From Acidobacteriota bacterium (GTDB lineage: Bacteria; Acidobacteriota; Thermoanaerobaculia; Multivoradales; SZUA-115): a stretch of DNA of 52,486 nucleotides. A program made the position numbers and the translations under genes. This document shows positions 26,001 through 33,625 of this stretch, piece by piece. The notes under the pieces are model-generated. The model saw only the letters and a list, made by a program, of their open reading frames with translations, made no database searches and was not told where the DNA came from. Where the stretch lies: positions 1-52,486 of the forward strand of contig JAJRVQ010000044.1 in assembly GCA_024277255.1 (NCBI GenBank). Reading direction: 5' to 3'. Position 1 is the stretch's first letter, and each line of letters begins with the position of its first letter.

Positions 26001-26281
26001 TCTTGGTGCGTGAAGACGGCACCGGCTTCTTCCCGACCTACCTGGCCGAGCAGTCTGTGTTTGGTACCGAATTCGATCCAACCTGGGGTGCCTCGCTCGG
26101 CTTCAGCAATCTCGCACCTGGAACATGGAGCCTGGTCCAAGTACACACATGGGACGAGATGGCAGCTCTGCTCAGCGGCGGCTCTGACGTACCGCCAGTG
26201 CTCCAGCGATTTGAGGTGATCCCCCACCAAGCAACGCTGGTCGAAGTCGACTTCGGCAACGCGCATGAGGCTTCGCCATAG
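23015..26281 (+). CDS. large exported protein with repeated carboxypeptidase-regulatory-like domains
   Basis: The 1088-residue product has a signal peptide (VVILCCLVLAVSTPALA) and an AAGGAA-type site before the ATG. It then consists of beta-sandwich domains of the CarboxypepD_reg/Ig type. Examples are IEGQVLSAKSGEPIADARVG, FHGRVVRRGEPLAAEIAF, ITGIVIGQEGFPIAGASVHA and ITGHISAGGRPVTGARG, each followed by LPPGEYRIV- or LSAGLWQLT-like ends. No enzyme domain, sorting signal or outer-membrane barrel is visible. It probably acts as an extracellular binding or structural protein together with the Cys-rich protein just upstream. Confidence 0.8.
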   Translation: MRLAGHKVKWVVILCCLVLAVSTPALAVGQLTATLYVNVVDESGSPIESDSYAAVVALGSPWSRPVAEARKAPGDRMPVWKLPPGEYRIVCAAEGFGISFLDSFEVHAGIATKKRCRVPDLIAIEGQVLSAKSGEPIADARVGLIGAFGHDFQGELSPLGTALVQETLIAHSDQLGMVRVVGNAGTQATIWVEADTFAPLAITRVKFTKDSAPLGHLPLVPGGAGEARLTGIEEISLAHLRFELHPVLKHKSDLTASEVEARLQGIAMVWRRPPSEEGSAIWRSLPTGEWEVWLRRHDELLGEVPAILGRLSVRSGMIARLEAKMPPHLMRPPVLAQEPPVSLGLDLRLTKIEPSVSAYLRAYQWSDQRWIELPAHRRNEARQTRIHLERCPEDTTILLRSARWISTPVAVDQDLCRSGKVTEVKLFHSGQVSGQVLPPFGSTAPREGVLAVEFCPQDGDPLRFGELPVLVDEQGSWIARVPSGCLQPRFLADGFAQLRWKGIEVREDEDLFLGERSLSWATSFLVRVVFGEDGSAAIGADVALLSEEEMTTELRSLPGRHFRPEYQTIVNEEGWARLENLPPGVFVVRTLVKDALPIYTDSIELRQGIETVMPEIELPAPASLEVHLAEGLSLAGPEYRPSVHLAAASAQGWRYYGDLVSTIDKDGVVLFERVPPGRWQVSVDLATPSGSKKTLARQVVDLAPGGFETLEIESRVHRFHGRVVRRGEPLAAEIAFKPLQIDKGGQVFTTSSEEGDFEILLDAPGLYNAVVATEDGEIRAMVSRVVFENPEETVEVVIPEGTITGIVIGQEGFPIAGASVHARLARKVDQNELSSTTESGSNGRFSFDSLSAGLWQLTATKEMLGSELQDHELAADGYVGNVQLVLKEATTITGHISAGGRPVTGARGVFLPLGLDPRQLTTLPETVSDKNGDFSIEVDIAIRSGILLVEAPNLPTNTFVISAGGQNRLDLPLYGGLVRVLSGRESWAGLKINQLFLVREDGTGFFPTYLAEQSVFGTEFDPTWGASLGFSNLAPGTWSLVQVHTWDEMAALLSGGSDVPPVLQRFEVIPHQATLVEVDFGNAHEASP

Positions 26282-26329
26282 CATCTTGTCTGCGCTATCC
26301 AACCGGCAGGTTAGCGTCCACTTAGCGAT

Positions 26330-27685
26330 CTACTCCGGTTCGCCTAGCACCACGGGCAGCCGCAGTTCGAACAGCGCGCCGCCGCCTGGGCCGTTGCGTA
26401 GAGCGAAGGGGATCGAGTGCCGGGTGAGGATCTCGTTGACCAGGGTCAAGCCGATGCCGCGGCCGTTGGCTTTCGAGGTGTAGAAGGGGCGGAAGAGGTT
26501 GGACTGCGCCTCGGCGCTCAAGCCGGGGCCGGAGTCTTCGATCGCCAGGGTCAAGCCCTGACCATCGCCGGCGCTGCGCAGCTCGATCACACCCTCCTCG
26601 CCGATCGCCTCGTAGCCGTTCTTGAGCACGTTGAGAAGAACCTGTTCGATCTGGTTCTTGTCGAGGGCCTGTCTGCCGAGGGGAACCTCCATCTGCCACC
26701 GGCACTCGATGCGCCGTTGTTCGAGGATCGGCGAAAGCAGGGTGACGACGTCGCGCAGCACGGCGTCCAGGTCGCAGGGTGCTGGCGTCGGTGGCGGCAG
26801 TTTGACCACGGCGGCGAATCCGTCGACGAAGGAGCGCAAGTGGTCGAGCCGGCTGGTGGCGACTTCCAAACCCGCCTCGAAGCGCTGCCGGTCCTGCGCC
26901 GGCAAGTCGCGGCCGTAGAGGGCGATCGACTCGACGAGAGAGGAGACCGGCCCCACCGAGTTGTTGACCTCGTGCGAGATCATCCGCACCAGCTTGCCGT
27001 AGGCCTCTTTCTCCGAGCGGCGCAGCTCCTCGGTCAACTCTTCGAGCAAGAAGAACCGGCGCACGAAGCCACGGTCACGAAACTCTCCCCGGGTGGCTCG
27101 GATCAGCCGGCCGGAGGGATGGCTGAGCAGCCGCGAGCCGCCGTGGGCCAAGGCGGCGAGCGGCGCCAGCCGTTCATCGTCGACGAGCGACCGGCCCACC
27201 AGCGTTGAGAGATCGGCGCCGAGGATTCGCCCCGCGGCGGGATTGAGCGCAGCGACGCGCCCCTCGAAATCACAGACCACGACGCCACCGGGAGAGGCTT
27301 CGATCAACCGATCGAGGAACTCGTTCTGCTCGCGCACCCGCAACCGCTCATCCTTGAGCCGCTCGGCCATCCGGTTGTAGACCTCGATCAGTTCATCCAG
27401 CTCCGGCTGGCCGACGTGGCGAAACCGGGTGGTGAACTCACCCTCTTCGAGCAGGGTGGTGCCGGTGCGGATCAGTTCGATGGGAACGAATAGCCCGCGC
27501 ACCAGCCGAAAGCCGAGCAGGAGGAACAGCAGGAAGACCGCCTCGCTCACAAAGAGCCAGAGTGGCCGATCGCGCAGCAGGAAGACGCCGGCCGTCGCCA
27601 GGACGGCATGGATGACGAAGAGGTAGAGCAGGAACCAGCCACGCACCGAGGGTCGCAGGCCGCGGCTGAGCGCCGAACCGCTCAT
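26330..27685 (-). CDS. NtrY-like sensor histidine kinase
   Basis: The start is ATG 27685, overlapping the response regulator stop (ATGA); the longer frame is a shadow of that gene. The 451-residue protein has two membrane helices (residues 16-38 and 42-65), a HAMP linker to about 115, and a PAS domain at 125-210. A HisKA domain has its phospho-acceptor His238 in MISHEVNNSVGP. The HATPase has NQIEQVLLNVLKNGYEAI, EDSGPGLS and GRGIGLTLVNEI. The periplasmic loop is very short, so it probably senses the membrane or the ABC transporter encoded in the same operon. It is last in a six-gene operon. Confidence 0.92.
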   Translation of the reverse strand: MSGSALSRGLRPSVRGWFLLYLFVIHAVLATAGVFLLRDRPLWLFVSEAVFLLFLLLGFRLVRGLFVPIELIRTGTTLLEEGEFTTRFRHVGQPELDELIEVYNRMAERLKDERLRVREQNEFLDRLIEASPGGVVVCDFEGRVAALNPAAGRILGADLSTLVGRSLVDDERLAPLAALAHGGSRLLSHPSGRLIRATRGEFRDRGFVRRFFLLEELTEELRRSEKEAYGKLVRMISHEVNNSVGPVSSLVESIALYGRDLPAQDRQRFEAGLEVATSRLDHLRSFVDGFAAVVKLPPPTPAPCDLDAVLRDVVTLLSPILEQRRIECRWQMEVPLGRQALDKNQIEQVLLNVLKNGYEAIGEEGVIELRSAGDGQGLTLAIEDSGPGLSAEAQSNLFRPFYTSKANGRGIGLTLVNEILTRHSIPFALRNGPGGGALFELRLPVVLGEPE

Positions 27686-29091
27686 CCACGCTCGATCCGC
27701 AGAGAGTACTTCTCGCAGCGACGGTAGAGCGCCGCCCGGCTCAGCCCCAAGGCGCGCGCCACGCGCGAGATGTTGCCCTGGTAGCGGCGCAGACACTTCT
27801 CGATCATCTTGCGTTCCAGTTCCTCCAGGGTGACGCTGCCGGCCGCCGGCAGATCGTCGGCCGCCAGTTCGGTGGGATCGAGTTGCGCCAATTGCGAAAG
27901 CTCCGCCACATCGAGCCGCTGGGCGCGCGACACCAGCACCGCCCTTTCGATCACCTGGCGCAGCTGGCGCACGTTTCCCGGCCAGCGCTGCACCACCAGC
28001 CACTCGAGCGCCGACGCGGAGAGTTCGAGGCCGTCGCGGCCGTAACGCTCGGCACACTGTTCGAGGAAGACCCCCGCCAGCAGCGGGATGTCTCCCGGCC
28101 GGCGGCGCAAGGGTGGCAACTCGATCGAGATCAGATTCAACCGGTAGAGCAGATCCTCGCGAAAGGTGCCGGCCACCACCATCTCGCCCAGATCGCGGTT
28201 GGTGGCCGAAACAACGCGCAGATCGACCCTGCGCGTGTCGCTCGAACCGAGAACCTCGAATGTTCGATCCTGCAACACGCGCAGGAGCTTCACCTGCGCG
28301 CTGGGCTCCACTTCGCCGATCTCGTCGAGAAAGATGGTGCCGCCGTCGGCCAGCTCGAAGCGGCCGGGCCGGGCGCTCTTGGCGTCGGTGAAGGCACCGC
28401 GCACATGGCCGAACATCTCGCTCTCGAAGAGGGTCGAGGAGATCCCGCCCAGGTTGACCTTGACGAACGGCTGGCCGTGGCGCGGGCTGTTGCGGTGAAT
28501 CGCCTCGGCGACCAGTTCCTTGCCGGTACCGCTCTCGCCGGTGATCAGGACGGAGGCGTCGGTACCGCTGACCCGGCCGACCAGATCCAGAATGCGCAAG
28601 AGGTTAGGGTCCTCCCCCAGGATAGGGCCGAAATCGTACCGTTCATCCAACTCCTCGCGCCGCGGAATCGGCGAGTCCCCAACCTCGTGCCGGCTCTCGG
28701 CCAGGCTCAAGACGGTGTTAATCGACTGCAACAGCTGCGCGTTGCCCCAAGGCTTGGTGACGAAATCGGCCGCTCCCTGTTTGATGCCGCGCACCGCCAG
28801 ATCGATCGAGCCCCAGGCGGTCAACAGGATGACCGGCAGCAGAGGGCGGCGGCGGTGGATCTCGGCCAGCAGTTCGAGCCCCTCCTCGCCACTGGTGGCA
28901 CGCGAGAAGTTCATGTCCTGGAGTACCAGCCGGCAGGCGGGATCGGCGATCTTCTCCAAAGCCTCCGCCGGCCGCGCGGCGCCGCGCGGCACGAAGCCGT
29001 GCTGTTCGAGCAGCAAGCCGACCGAAGCGATGACCGACGGATCGTCATCGACGATCAGGATGTGGCCTTCGGTTGTCGCTTGCGCTCGCAC
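27682..29091 (-). CDS. NtrC-family sigma-54 response regulator
   Basis: The 469-residue protein starts at GTG 29091, 6 nt after the permease stop. Its receiver domain has the acidic pair VDDDPS, phospho-acceptor Asp59 in LQDMNF, and Lys in VTKPW. The AAA+ domain has Walker A GESGTGKE, Walker B GTIFLDEIGE and an arginine-finger region. The sigma-54 loop reads GAFTDA instead of GAFTGA. A Fis-type HTH (ISRVARALGLSRAALYRRCE) ends it. The GAFTDA change also occurs in natural NtrC relatives, so activity with sigma-54 is uncertain rather than excluded. It probably controls its own operon. Confidence 0.93.
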   Translation of the reverse strand: MRAQATTEGHILIVDDDPSVIASVGLLLEQHGFVPRGAARPAEALEKIADPACRLVLQDMNFSRATSGEEGLELLAEIHRRRPLLPVILLTAWGSIDLAVRGIKQGAADFVTKPWGNAQLLQSINTVLSLAESRHEVGDSPIPRREELDERYDFGPILGEDPNLLRILDLVGRVSGTDASVLITGESGTGKELVAEAIHRNSPRHGQPFVKVNLGGISSTLFESEMFGHVRGAFTDAKSARPGRFELADGGTIFLDEIGEVEPSAQVKLLRVLQDRTFEVLGSSDTRRVDLRVVSATNRDLGEMVVAGTFREDLLYRLNLISIELPPLRRRPGDIPLLAGVFLEQCAERYGRDGLELSASALEWLVVQRWPGNVRQLRQVIERAVLVSRAQRLDVAELSQLAQLDPTELAADDLPAAGSVTLEELERKMIEKCLRRYQGNISRVARALGLSRAALYRRCEKYSLRIERG

Positions 29092-29097
29092 TTGGCG

Positions 29098-30300
29098 CTA
29101 ATCGTAGTGCAACGCCTCGGCGGGCAGTACCCGGGTCGCCAGCCAGCTCGGGTAAAAGCCGCAAACCAAGGCCAGAGCCATCATGAAAGCCAGCGCCACG
29201 CCAAAGGCCTGGAAGGTGATCGCCGGGGTGAGAAAATCGAGCAGGCCGGTGAGCGGAAGTTGCAGGGCGATCACCGCTCCCACGGTCAATGCCAGCGCCG
29301 CTACCACCATGATCTCAGTGAGGATCTGCTGCCAGATCCGGCGCGCATCCGCCCCGGTGGCGCGACGCAGGCCGATCTCCTGGGTGCGTTGAGTCACGCT
29401 CTGCCACAACACCCCCAGCAGCCCCAAACCCACCATCAGCACCAAGAAGCCGGCCAGGGAGGCCGCGAGGACCAGTTGCAGGATCTTGCCTCGCCGGTAC
29501 TCCTCGCGCTCCACCTCCACCGAACGGATGGCGAAGGACCAGACGGGCGCTACACGGTCGAGCCGGTCGAGGATTCGCTCCTCATACTGGGCGGGAGTTC
29601 CGGGCTGCATGCGAAGGCCGACGATGTACATGGATCTTTCCGGGTCACCCGGTTCGCGCCGCAGGAGCATCATGTTTCCCGGAGCGGCAAACTCCCCCGA
29701 TTTGCGGAAATCGCTGAAGATACCAATGACCCTTCCATCCTTCTCGCCGTTCTCGGGGTCGTCGTTCGGGTCGCCGAAGGCTCGGCCCACTGGATCTTCA
29801 TCGGCGAAGATCTCCTCCGCTAGCCGCTCGTTCATCAGCACCGGCTTGAAGGCGAGTTGATCGTCTCCCGGTTGAAACCAGCGGCCCGAAACCAGTTTCA
29901 GCCCCAAGACTTGTTCGATGCCGTCGGAAACGGTGGTGATCTCGGATCCAAGGCGGCGCCCCTCGAGACCCCAACCCCATCGACTGGTCGAGTCCGTATA
30001 GGGCGGAAACTCCAACACCGCGGCCCTTTCCACCGCCTCCATCGAGGCCAGCTCACGGATGATTTGGCGCTCGATCTCTTGCCGCTCGGCCGCCTCTTCA
30101 CCGACCGTGCGCGGCGAGTTGATGGTCACATACCAGAGATCTTCGGGGGTGAAGCCCAGCGGTTGGCGCGCGTTATTGAAGAAGAAAAGCGCCAGCGCGG
30201 CAACGACAAAGACCACCAGAAAAGAGAGGGTGATCTCCGCCATGATCAGCAAATTGCCCGTCTTACGGTTCCACACCAGGCGCAGAATATGGCGAATCAT
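29098..30300 (-). CDS. MacB-like ABC transporter permease 2
   Basis: ATG 30300 overlaps the preceding permease stop (ATGA), giving 400 residues. The first helix at 20-42 (LSFLVVFVVAALALFFF) is followed by a MacB_PCD periplasmic domain. An FtsX core with three helices and the typical QEIGLRRATGADARRI loop ends in LATRVLPAEALHYD. It probably forms a heterodimer with the next permease on the shared ATPase. MacB-type complexes do not import; they push lipoproteins, peptides or drugs outward by mechanotransmission. Confidence 0.9.
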   Translation of the reverse strand: MIRHILRLVWNRKTGNLLIMAEITLSFLVVFVVAALALFFFNNARQPLGFTPEDLWYVTINSPRTVGEEAAERQEIERQIIRELASMEAVERAAVLEFPPYTDSTSRWGWGLEGRRLGSEITTVSDGIEQVLGLKLVSGRWFQPGDDQLAFKPVLMNERLAEEIFADEDPVGRAFGDPNDDPENGEKDGRVIGIFSDFRKSGEFAAPGNMMLLRREPGDPERSMYIVGLRMQPGTPAQYEERILDRLDRVAPVWSFAIRSVEVEREEYRRGKILQLVLAASLAGFLVLMVGLGLLGVLWQSVTQRTQEIGLRRATGADARRIWQQILTEIMVVAALALTVGAVIALQLPLTGLLDFLTPAITFQAFGVALAFMMALALVCGFYPSWLATRVLPAEALHYD

Positions 30301-31538
30301 AGTTTCGACCTCGCTCGCAGCGCCTCGGCCGGGTGCAACCGAGACATTTTCCAGGCCGGGTAGACCCCGGAGAGAACGCCGAAGATCAAAGCCAGCAACA
30401 TGCCCCAGGCGAAGATTCGCCAGTTGAGCTGAAAATCGACGAAGGGCACCAGCTCGGCGTTGTTGATCAGCTTCAACAACCACCGCGAGATCAGCAAGCC
30501 CAACAAGCCGCCGAAGAGGGTCAGCAAGACATTCTCGGTCAAGAACTGCACCAGCAGTGAGCCCGAGCGGGCGCCGAAGGCTCGCCGCACACCGATCTCG
30601 GAACTGCGCTCGAAAATGCGGCTCAGGTTCAGGTTGACCAGGTTGAGGCTCGGCAACAGCATGAAGAGTAGCGCCGCGAGGATCAAAATGGCCCTGACCC
30701 GCCCCGGAAACGGTTCGTTGTTCTCGCCGGAGACGATGTCGGTAGAGAACTGCTCGAAGTGGGTGTTGGCGTTGACCACCAGCTGGTCGTAGCGCTCCGG
30801 CTGGGGTCGCTCGATATCCGGCAGACGCGAGGTCAGCTCTTCTTGGATCGACCGCCTGTCGGCCGCGGTTTCGGCCAACAGGAGCCCGTTGAACCCACTC
30901 ATGAAATCGTCGCGGTAAGCCTGCGATTGCGACGTGCTGATCGGCACCCAAATGTCGCTGAAACCGGTGCGCAGATAAGAGACGTCTGCGACCACCCCCA
31001 CCACCTCGAAGCGTCGCCGGTTGACGTCGATCGTCTTGCCCAGCGCGGCGGCACCGGCGAACAGCCGCTGACGGGTGCGGCGGCTGATCACCGCAACCCG
31101 GTTGCCATCGCGCTCGTCCTCGTCACTGAAGGGTCCGCCTTCGAGGAAATCGAACTGGAGGATCTTCCAGAACTGGCCGTCGGTGCGACTGACGTAGAGT
31201 TCCAGACTCTCCGCGTCGCGGTAGAGCTTGATTGGACTGGCTGCAGTGAAGATCGAAACCCGCTCGACCTTGGGCAGGTCGCGGACGTTTTCGTCGAGGA
31301 AGCGATATCCCGGCGATGAAGTCGATCGCGTGCCCTCCCCGATCAGCGACATACTGGAGATGAGCAGCGTGCGGTCGTTGTTCACATCCGGCATGTGGGG
31401 CATCAGCATGTGGTCGAGGACGGCGGTGGCCACCATCAAGACGACCAGGGTGAAGCAGATCCCGAACAGGCTGGCGAAGGTGAAGAACTTGCGGCGCAGG
31501 AAGACCTTGACCGCCATCACCAGATAGCTCTTGAACAT
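30297..31538 (-). CDS. MacB-like ABC transporter permease 1
   Basis: ATG 31538 overlaps the ATPase stop by 1 nt (TGATG); a TTG one codon earlier is less likely. The 413-residue protein has a first helix (FTFASLFGICFTLVVLMVAT), a MacB_PCD periplasmic domain, and the FtsX core with SSEIGVRRAFGARSGSL and the end SRLHPAEALR. Its order in the operon and its match to the next gene indicate a two-permease transporter. Confidence 0.9.
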   Translation of the reverse strand: MFKSYLVMAVKVFLRRKFFTFASLFGICFTLVVLMVATAVLDHMLMPHMPDVNNDRTLLISSMSLIGEGTRSTSSPGYRFLDENVRDLPKVERVSIFTAASPIKLYRDAESLELYVSRTDGQFWKILQFDFLEGGPFSDEDERDGNRVAVISRRTRQRLFAGAAALGKTIDVNRRRFEVVGVVADVSYLRTGFSDIWVPISTSQSQAYRDDFMSGFNGLLLAETAADRRSIQEELTSRLPDIERPQPERYDQLVVNANTHFEQFSTDIVSGENNEPFPGRVRAILILAALLFMLLPSLNLVNLNLSRIFERSSEIGVRRAFGARSGSLLVQFLTENVLLTLFGGLLGLLISRWLLKLINNAELVPFVDFQLNWRIFAWGMLLALIFGVLSGVYPAWKMSRLHPAEALRARSKL

Positions 31539-32203
31539 CAAGCCACCTGCCGCCCGTCGAACAGACGGATGGTGCGCTCGGTGCGTTTGGCCTGCTCGGC
31601 GTCGTGGGTAACCATCACCACCGTCGTCTTGTCCTCCCGGTTCAGCCGCCCGAGGATGTTCATGATCTCTTCGCCCATCTGGCTGTCGAGATTGCCGGTC
31701 GGCTCGTCGGCGAGGATCACCCGCGGCGCACCGACGATCGCCCGCGCCACCGCCACCCGCTGCTGCTGGCCGCCCGACAGCTCGTTGGGAAAATGGTGGA
31801 TCCGCGAACCCAGCCCGACGCTCTGTAGAGCTTCGATCGAACGCTCTCGACGCTCCCTGCCGGCCATCGATCGATAGAGCAGCGGGATCTCGACATTGCT
31901 CACCACATTGAGATCCGGCACCAGATGGAAGCTCTGGAAGATGAAGCCGATCTTCTCGTTGCGCAGCCGCGCCAGCTGCCGATCGCTGAACCCTTCGATG
32001 CTGGTGCCGTCGATCTTGACGCTTCCCTCGCTCGGTTCATCGAGCAGGCCCATGACGTTGAGCAAGGTGCTCTTGCCGCAGCCGGAAGGCCCCATGATGG
32101 AGACGAACTCGCCCTCGGCTACTTGTAGGTCGATCTGGTTCAGAGCCATCGTCTCCATCCGCGAGGTGCGGTAGACCTTGGCCACGTTTTCGAGCCGAAT
32201 CAT
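31538..32203 (-). CDS. MacB/LolD-type ABC transporter ATPase
   Basis: The 221-residue nucleotide-binding protein has Walker A GPSGCGKST, Q-loop FIFQSFHL, signature LSGGQQQRVAVARAI, Walker B VILADEPTGNLDS and H-loop VMVTHD. Length and motifs fit the stand-alone ATPases of the MacB/LolD group. It sits between the membrane fusion protein (28 nt upstream) and the two permeases. Confidence 0.95.
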   Translation of the reverse strand: MIRLENVAKVYRTSRMETMALNQIDLQVAEGEFVSIMGPSGCGKSTLLNVMGLLDEPSEGSVKIDGTSIEGFSDRQLARLRNEKIGFIFQSFHLVPDLNVVSNVEIPLLYRSMAGRERRERSIEALQSVGLGSRIHHFPNELSGGQQQRVAVARAIVGAPRVILADEPTGNLDSQMGEEIMNILGRLNREDKTTVVMVTHDAEQAKRTERTIRLFDGRQVA

Positions 32204-32231
32204 CTCTGCTCTCCTTGGTTCGCTGTTCTCA

Positions 32232-33485
32232 CTATTTCAACCGGACTTCCTCGGTATCGAGGAAGCGGTTCATATCGGAAAGGATGACCTGTTCACCCTG
32301 CTGTAGGCCATCTAGAACTTCGTAGTACTTGTGGCCTGAGAAGCCGAGGCGCGCCGTGCGGCGTCGCGCCACCGTCCCTTCGACCACGAAGACGGTCTGC
32401 GTGCCGGTACCGGTGGTGTACGGCCCTTTGGCCAACTTCAAGACATCCGCGCGTCGCTCGACCACCACCAGAACGTCGGTGCGCAAGTTGGTGCGCAGCA
32501 CCGGGTTCGAAGGTTCCTCAAGCGCCACCCAGAAACGCAGAGCACCCTGGGCCACGGCGGGCAAGATGCGCTCGATGCGACCGTGCAGCCGTGCCTCGCC
32601 GATCGGCACTTCAACCTCTTGTCCCGGAGCGAGGCGCGAGGAGTGAACGTCGGAGATCGTCGCCTCGATGCGGAAGCGGTCCGGGTCAGCGATGCGGGCC
32701 AGGACATCTCCCACCCGCACCGTGGTGCCTACCTCGTCCAGAATGTAGGTCAACAGACCCGGCCGATCGGCGCGGGTGATCGCCATCGCCGCCTTCTGCC
32801 TCGCCTCGGCCAGCTCGCGTTCCAAGGTGCGCAGCTGCGCATCAACGGTGGCCAGTTGAGCCGCCACCGACTGGCGGCGGTTGCCGATCGCCTTCTCTAC
32901 CGAGGCCTGCTGGATCTGTGCCTTGCGCTGGCGGGTCATCGTCTCGCGCAGCTGTGCTTCGGAGATCAACCCGCGATCGAAGAGGCGCTGATCCTGTTCC
33001 ACCCGGTAGCTCAGCTCTTCGACGTCCAGGGCGCGCACTTGGAACTGGCTGCGCAGGTCGATCAGCCGCTCCTCCAAACTGAGTTCGAGTTCGTGGCGCT
33101 CATTGCGTTTCTGCTCGTGCTGGCTCTCCAGGCGGCCGAGCTCGAGGGCCGCCTGGCCGACGTCCAACTCGAGCACCGCCTCGCCGATCTCGACCAGCGC
33201 CCCGGGCTGACGCAACACCCGCAGGACCCGCCCTTCGACCGGGCTCGAAATCACCTGGTCGCTCGCCGGCTGAACGCTGCCTGCCCCGGTGAGAACCGCG
33301 GCCAACGGGCCACGCTCGACCGTAGCGATGCGCAACCGGGACCGTTTGAGCGACGGCTTGAGCAGACCACCGGCGCCGCGCAGCAAGAAGAAGGCGACAC
33401 CCACGGCGACGGCCACCAGAAGCACCCGCCTGAGGTTTCGCCGCCATCGGTCACCGGGTGCAATTTCACGATCCATCGTACTCAT
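32232..33485 (-). CDS. HlyD/RND-type membrane fusion protein (MacA-like)
   Basis: I place the start at ATG 33485 (MSTMDREIAPGD); 33476 is an alternative, and neither has a good ribosome binding site. The product of about 417 residues has one N-terminal membrane helix (VLLVAVAVGVAFFLL) and a lipoyl/barrel-sandwich half-motif (VISSPVEGRVLRVL). A long coiled-coil hairpin (residues about 105-240) and the second lipoyl half (ITRADRPGLLTYIL) follow, then a beta barrel. It would bridge the inner-membrane permeases to an outer-membrane channel. No TolC-like gene is in the window. It is the first gene of the operon. Confidence 0.92.
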   Translation of the reverse strand: MSTMDREIAPGDRWRRNLRRVLLVAVAVGVAFFLLRGAGGLLKPSLKRSRLRIATVERGPLAAVLTGAGSVQPASDQVISSPVEGRVLRVLRQPGALVEIGEAVLELDVGQAALELGRLESQHEQKRNERHELELSLEERLIDLRSQFQVRALDVEELSYRVEQDQRLFDRGLISEAQLRETMTRQRKAQIQQASVEKAIGNRRQSVAAQLATVDAQLRTLERELAEARQKAAMAITRADRPGLLTYILDEVGTTVRVGDVLARIADPDRFRIEATISDVHSSRLAPGQEVEVPIGEARLHGRIERILPAVAQGALRFWVALEEPSNPVLRTNLRTDVLVVVERRADVLKLAKGPYTTGTGTQTVFVVEGTVARRRTARLGFSGHKYYEVLDGLQQGEQVILSDMNRFLDTEEVRLK

Positions 33486-33625
33486 CACGATGGGACGAGA
33501 CTGCACTGGCCGTGCCAACCGTCAACTCCCTGTTCGCGGGCCTCCGTGGTGGCGGCGACCGTGCGCTCGCCAACAGGGGTGTGCGGAATCGAACACCTCG
33601 ACCGGCCTGTCCGAGTGGCTCTGGC

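Noticed and set aside
27883..29823. Long plus-strand frame of 646 codons
   Set aside because: It is antisense to the NtrC regulator and permease, both with clear motifs; its product is low complexity and rich in Gln, Arg and His, as expected for a GC-rich shadow frame.
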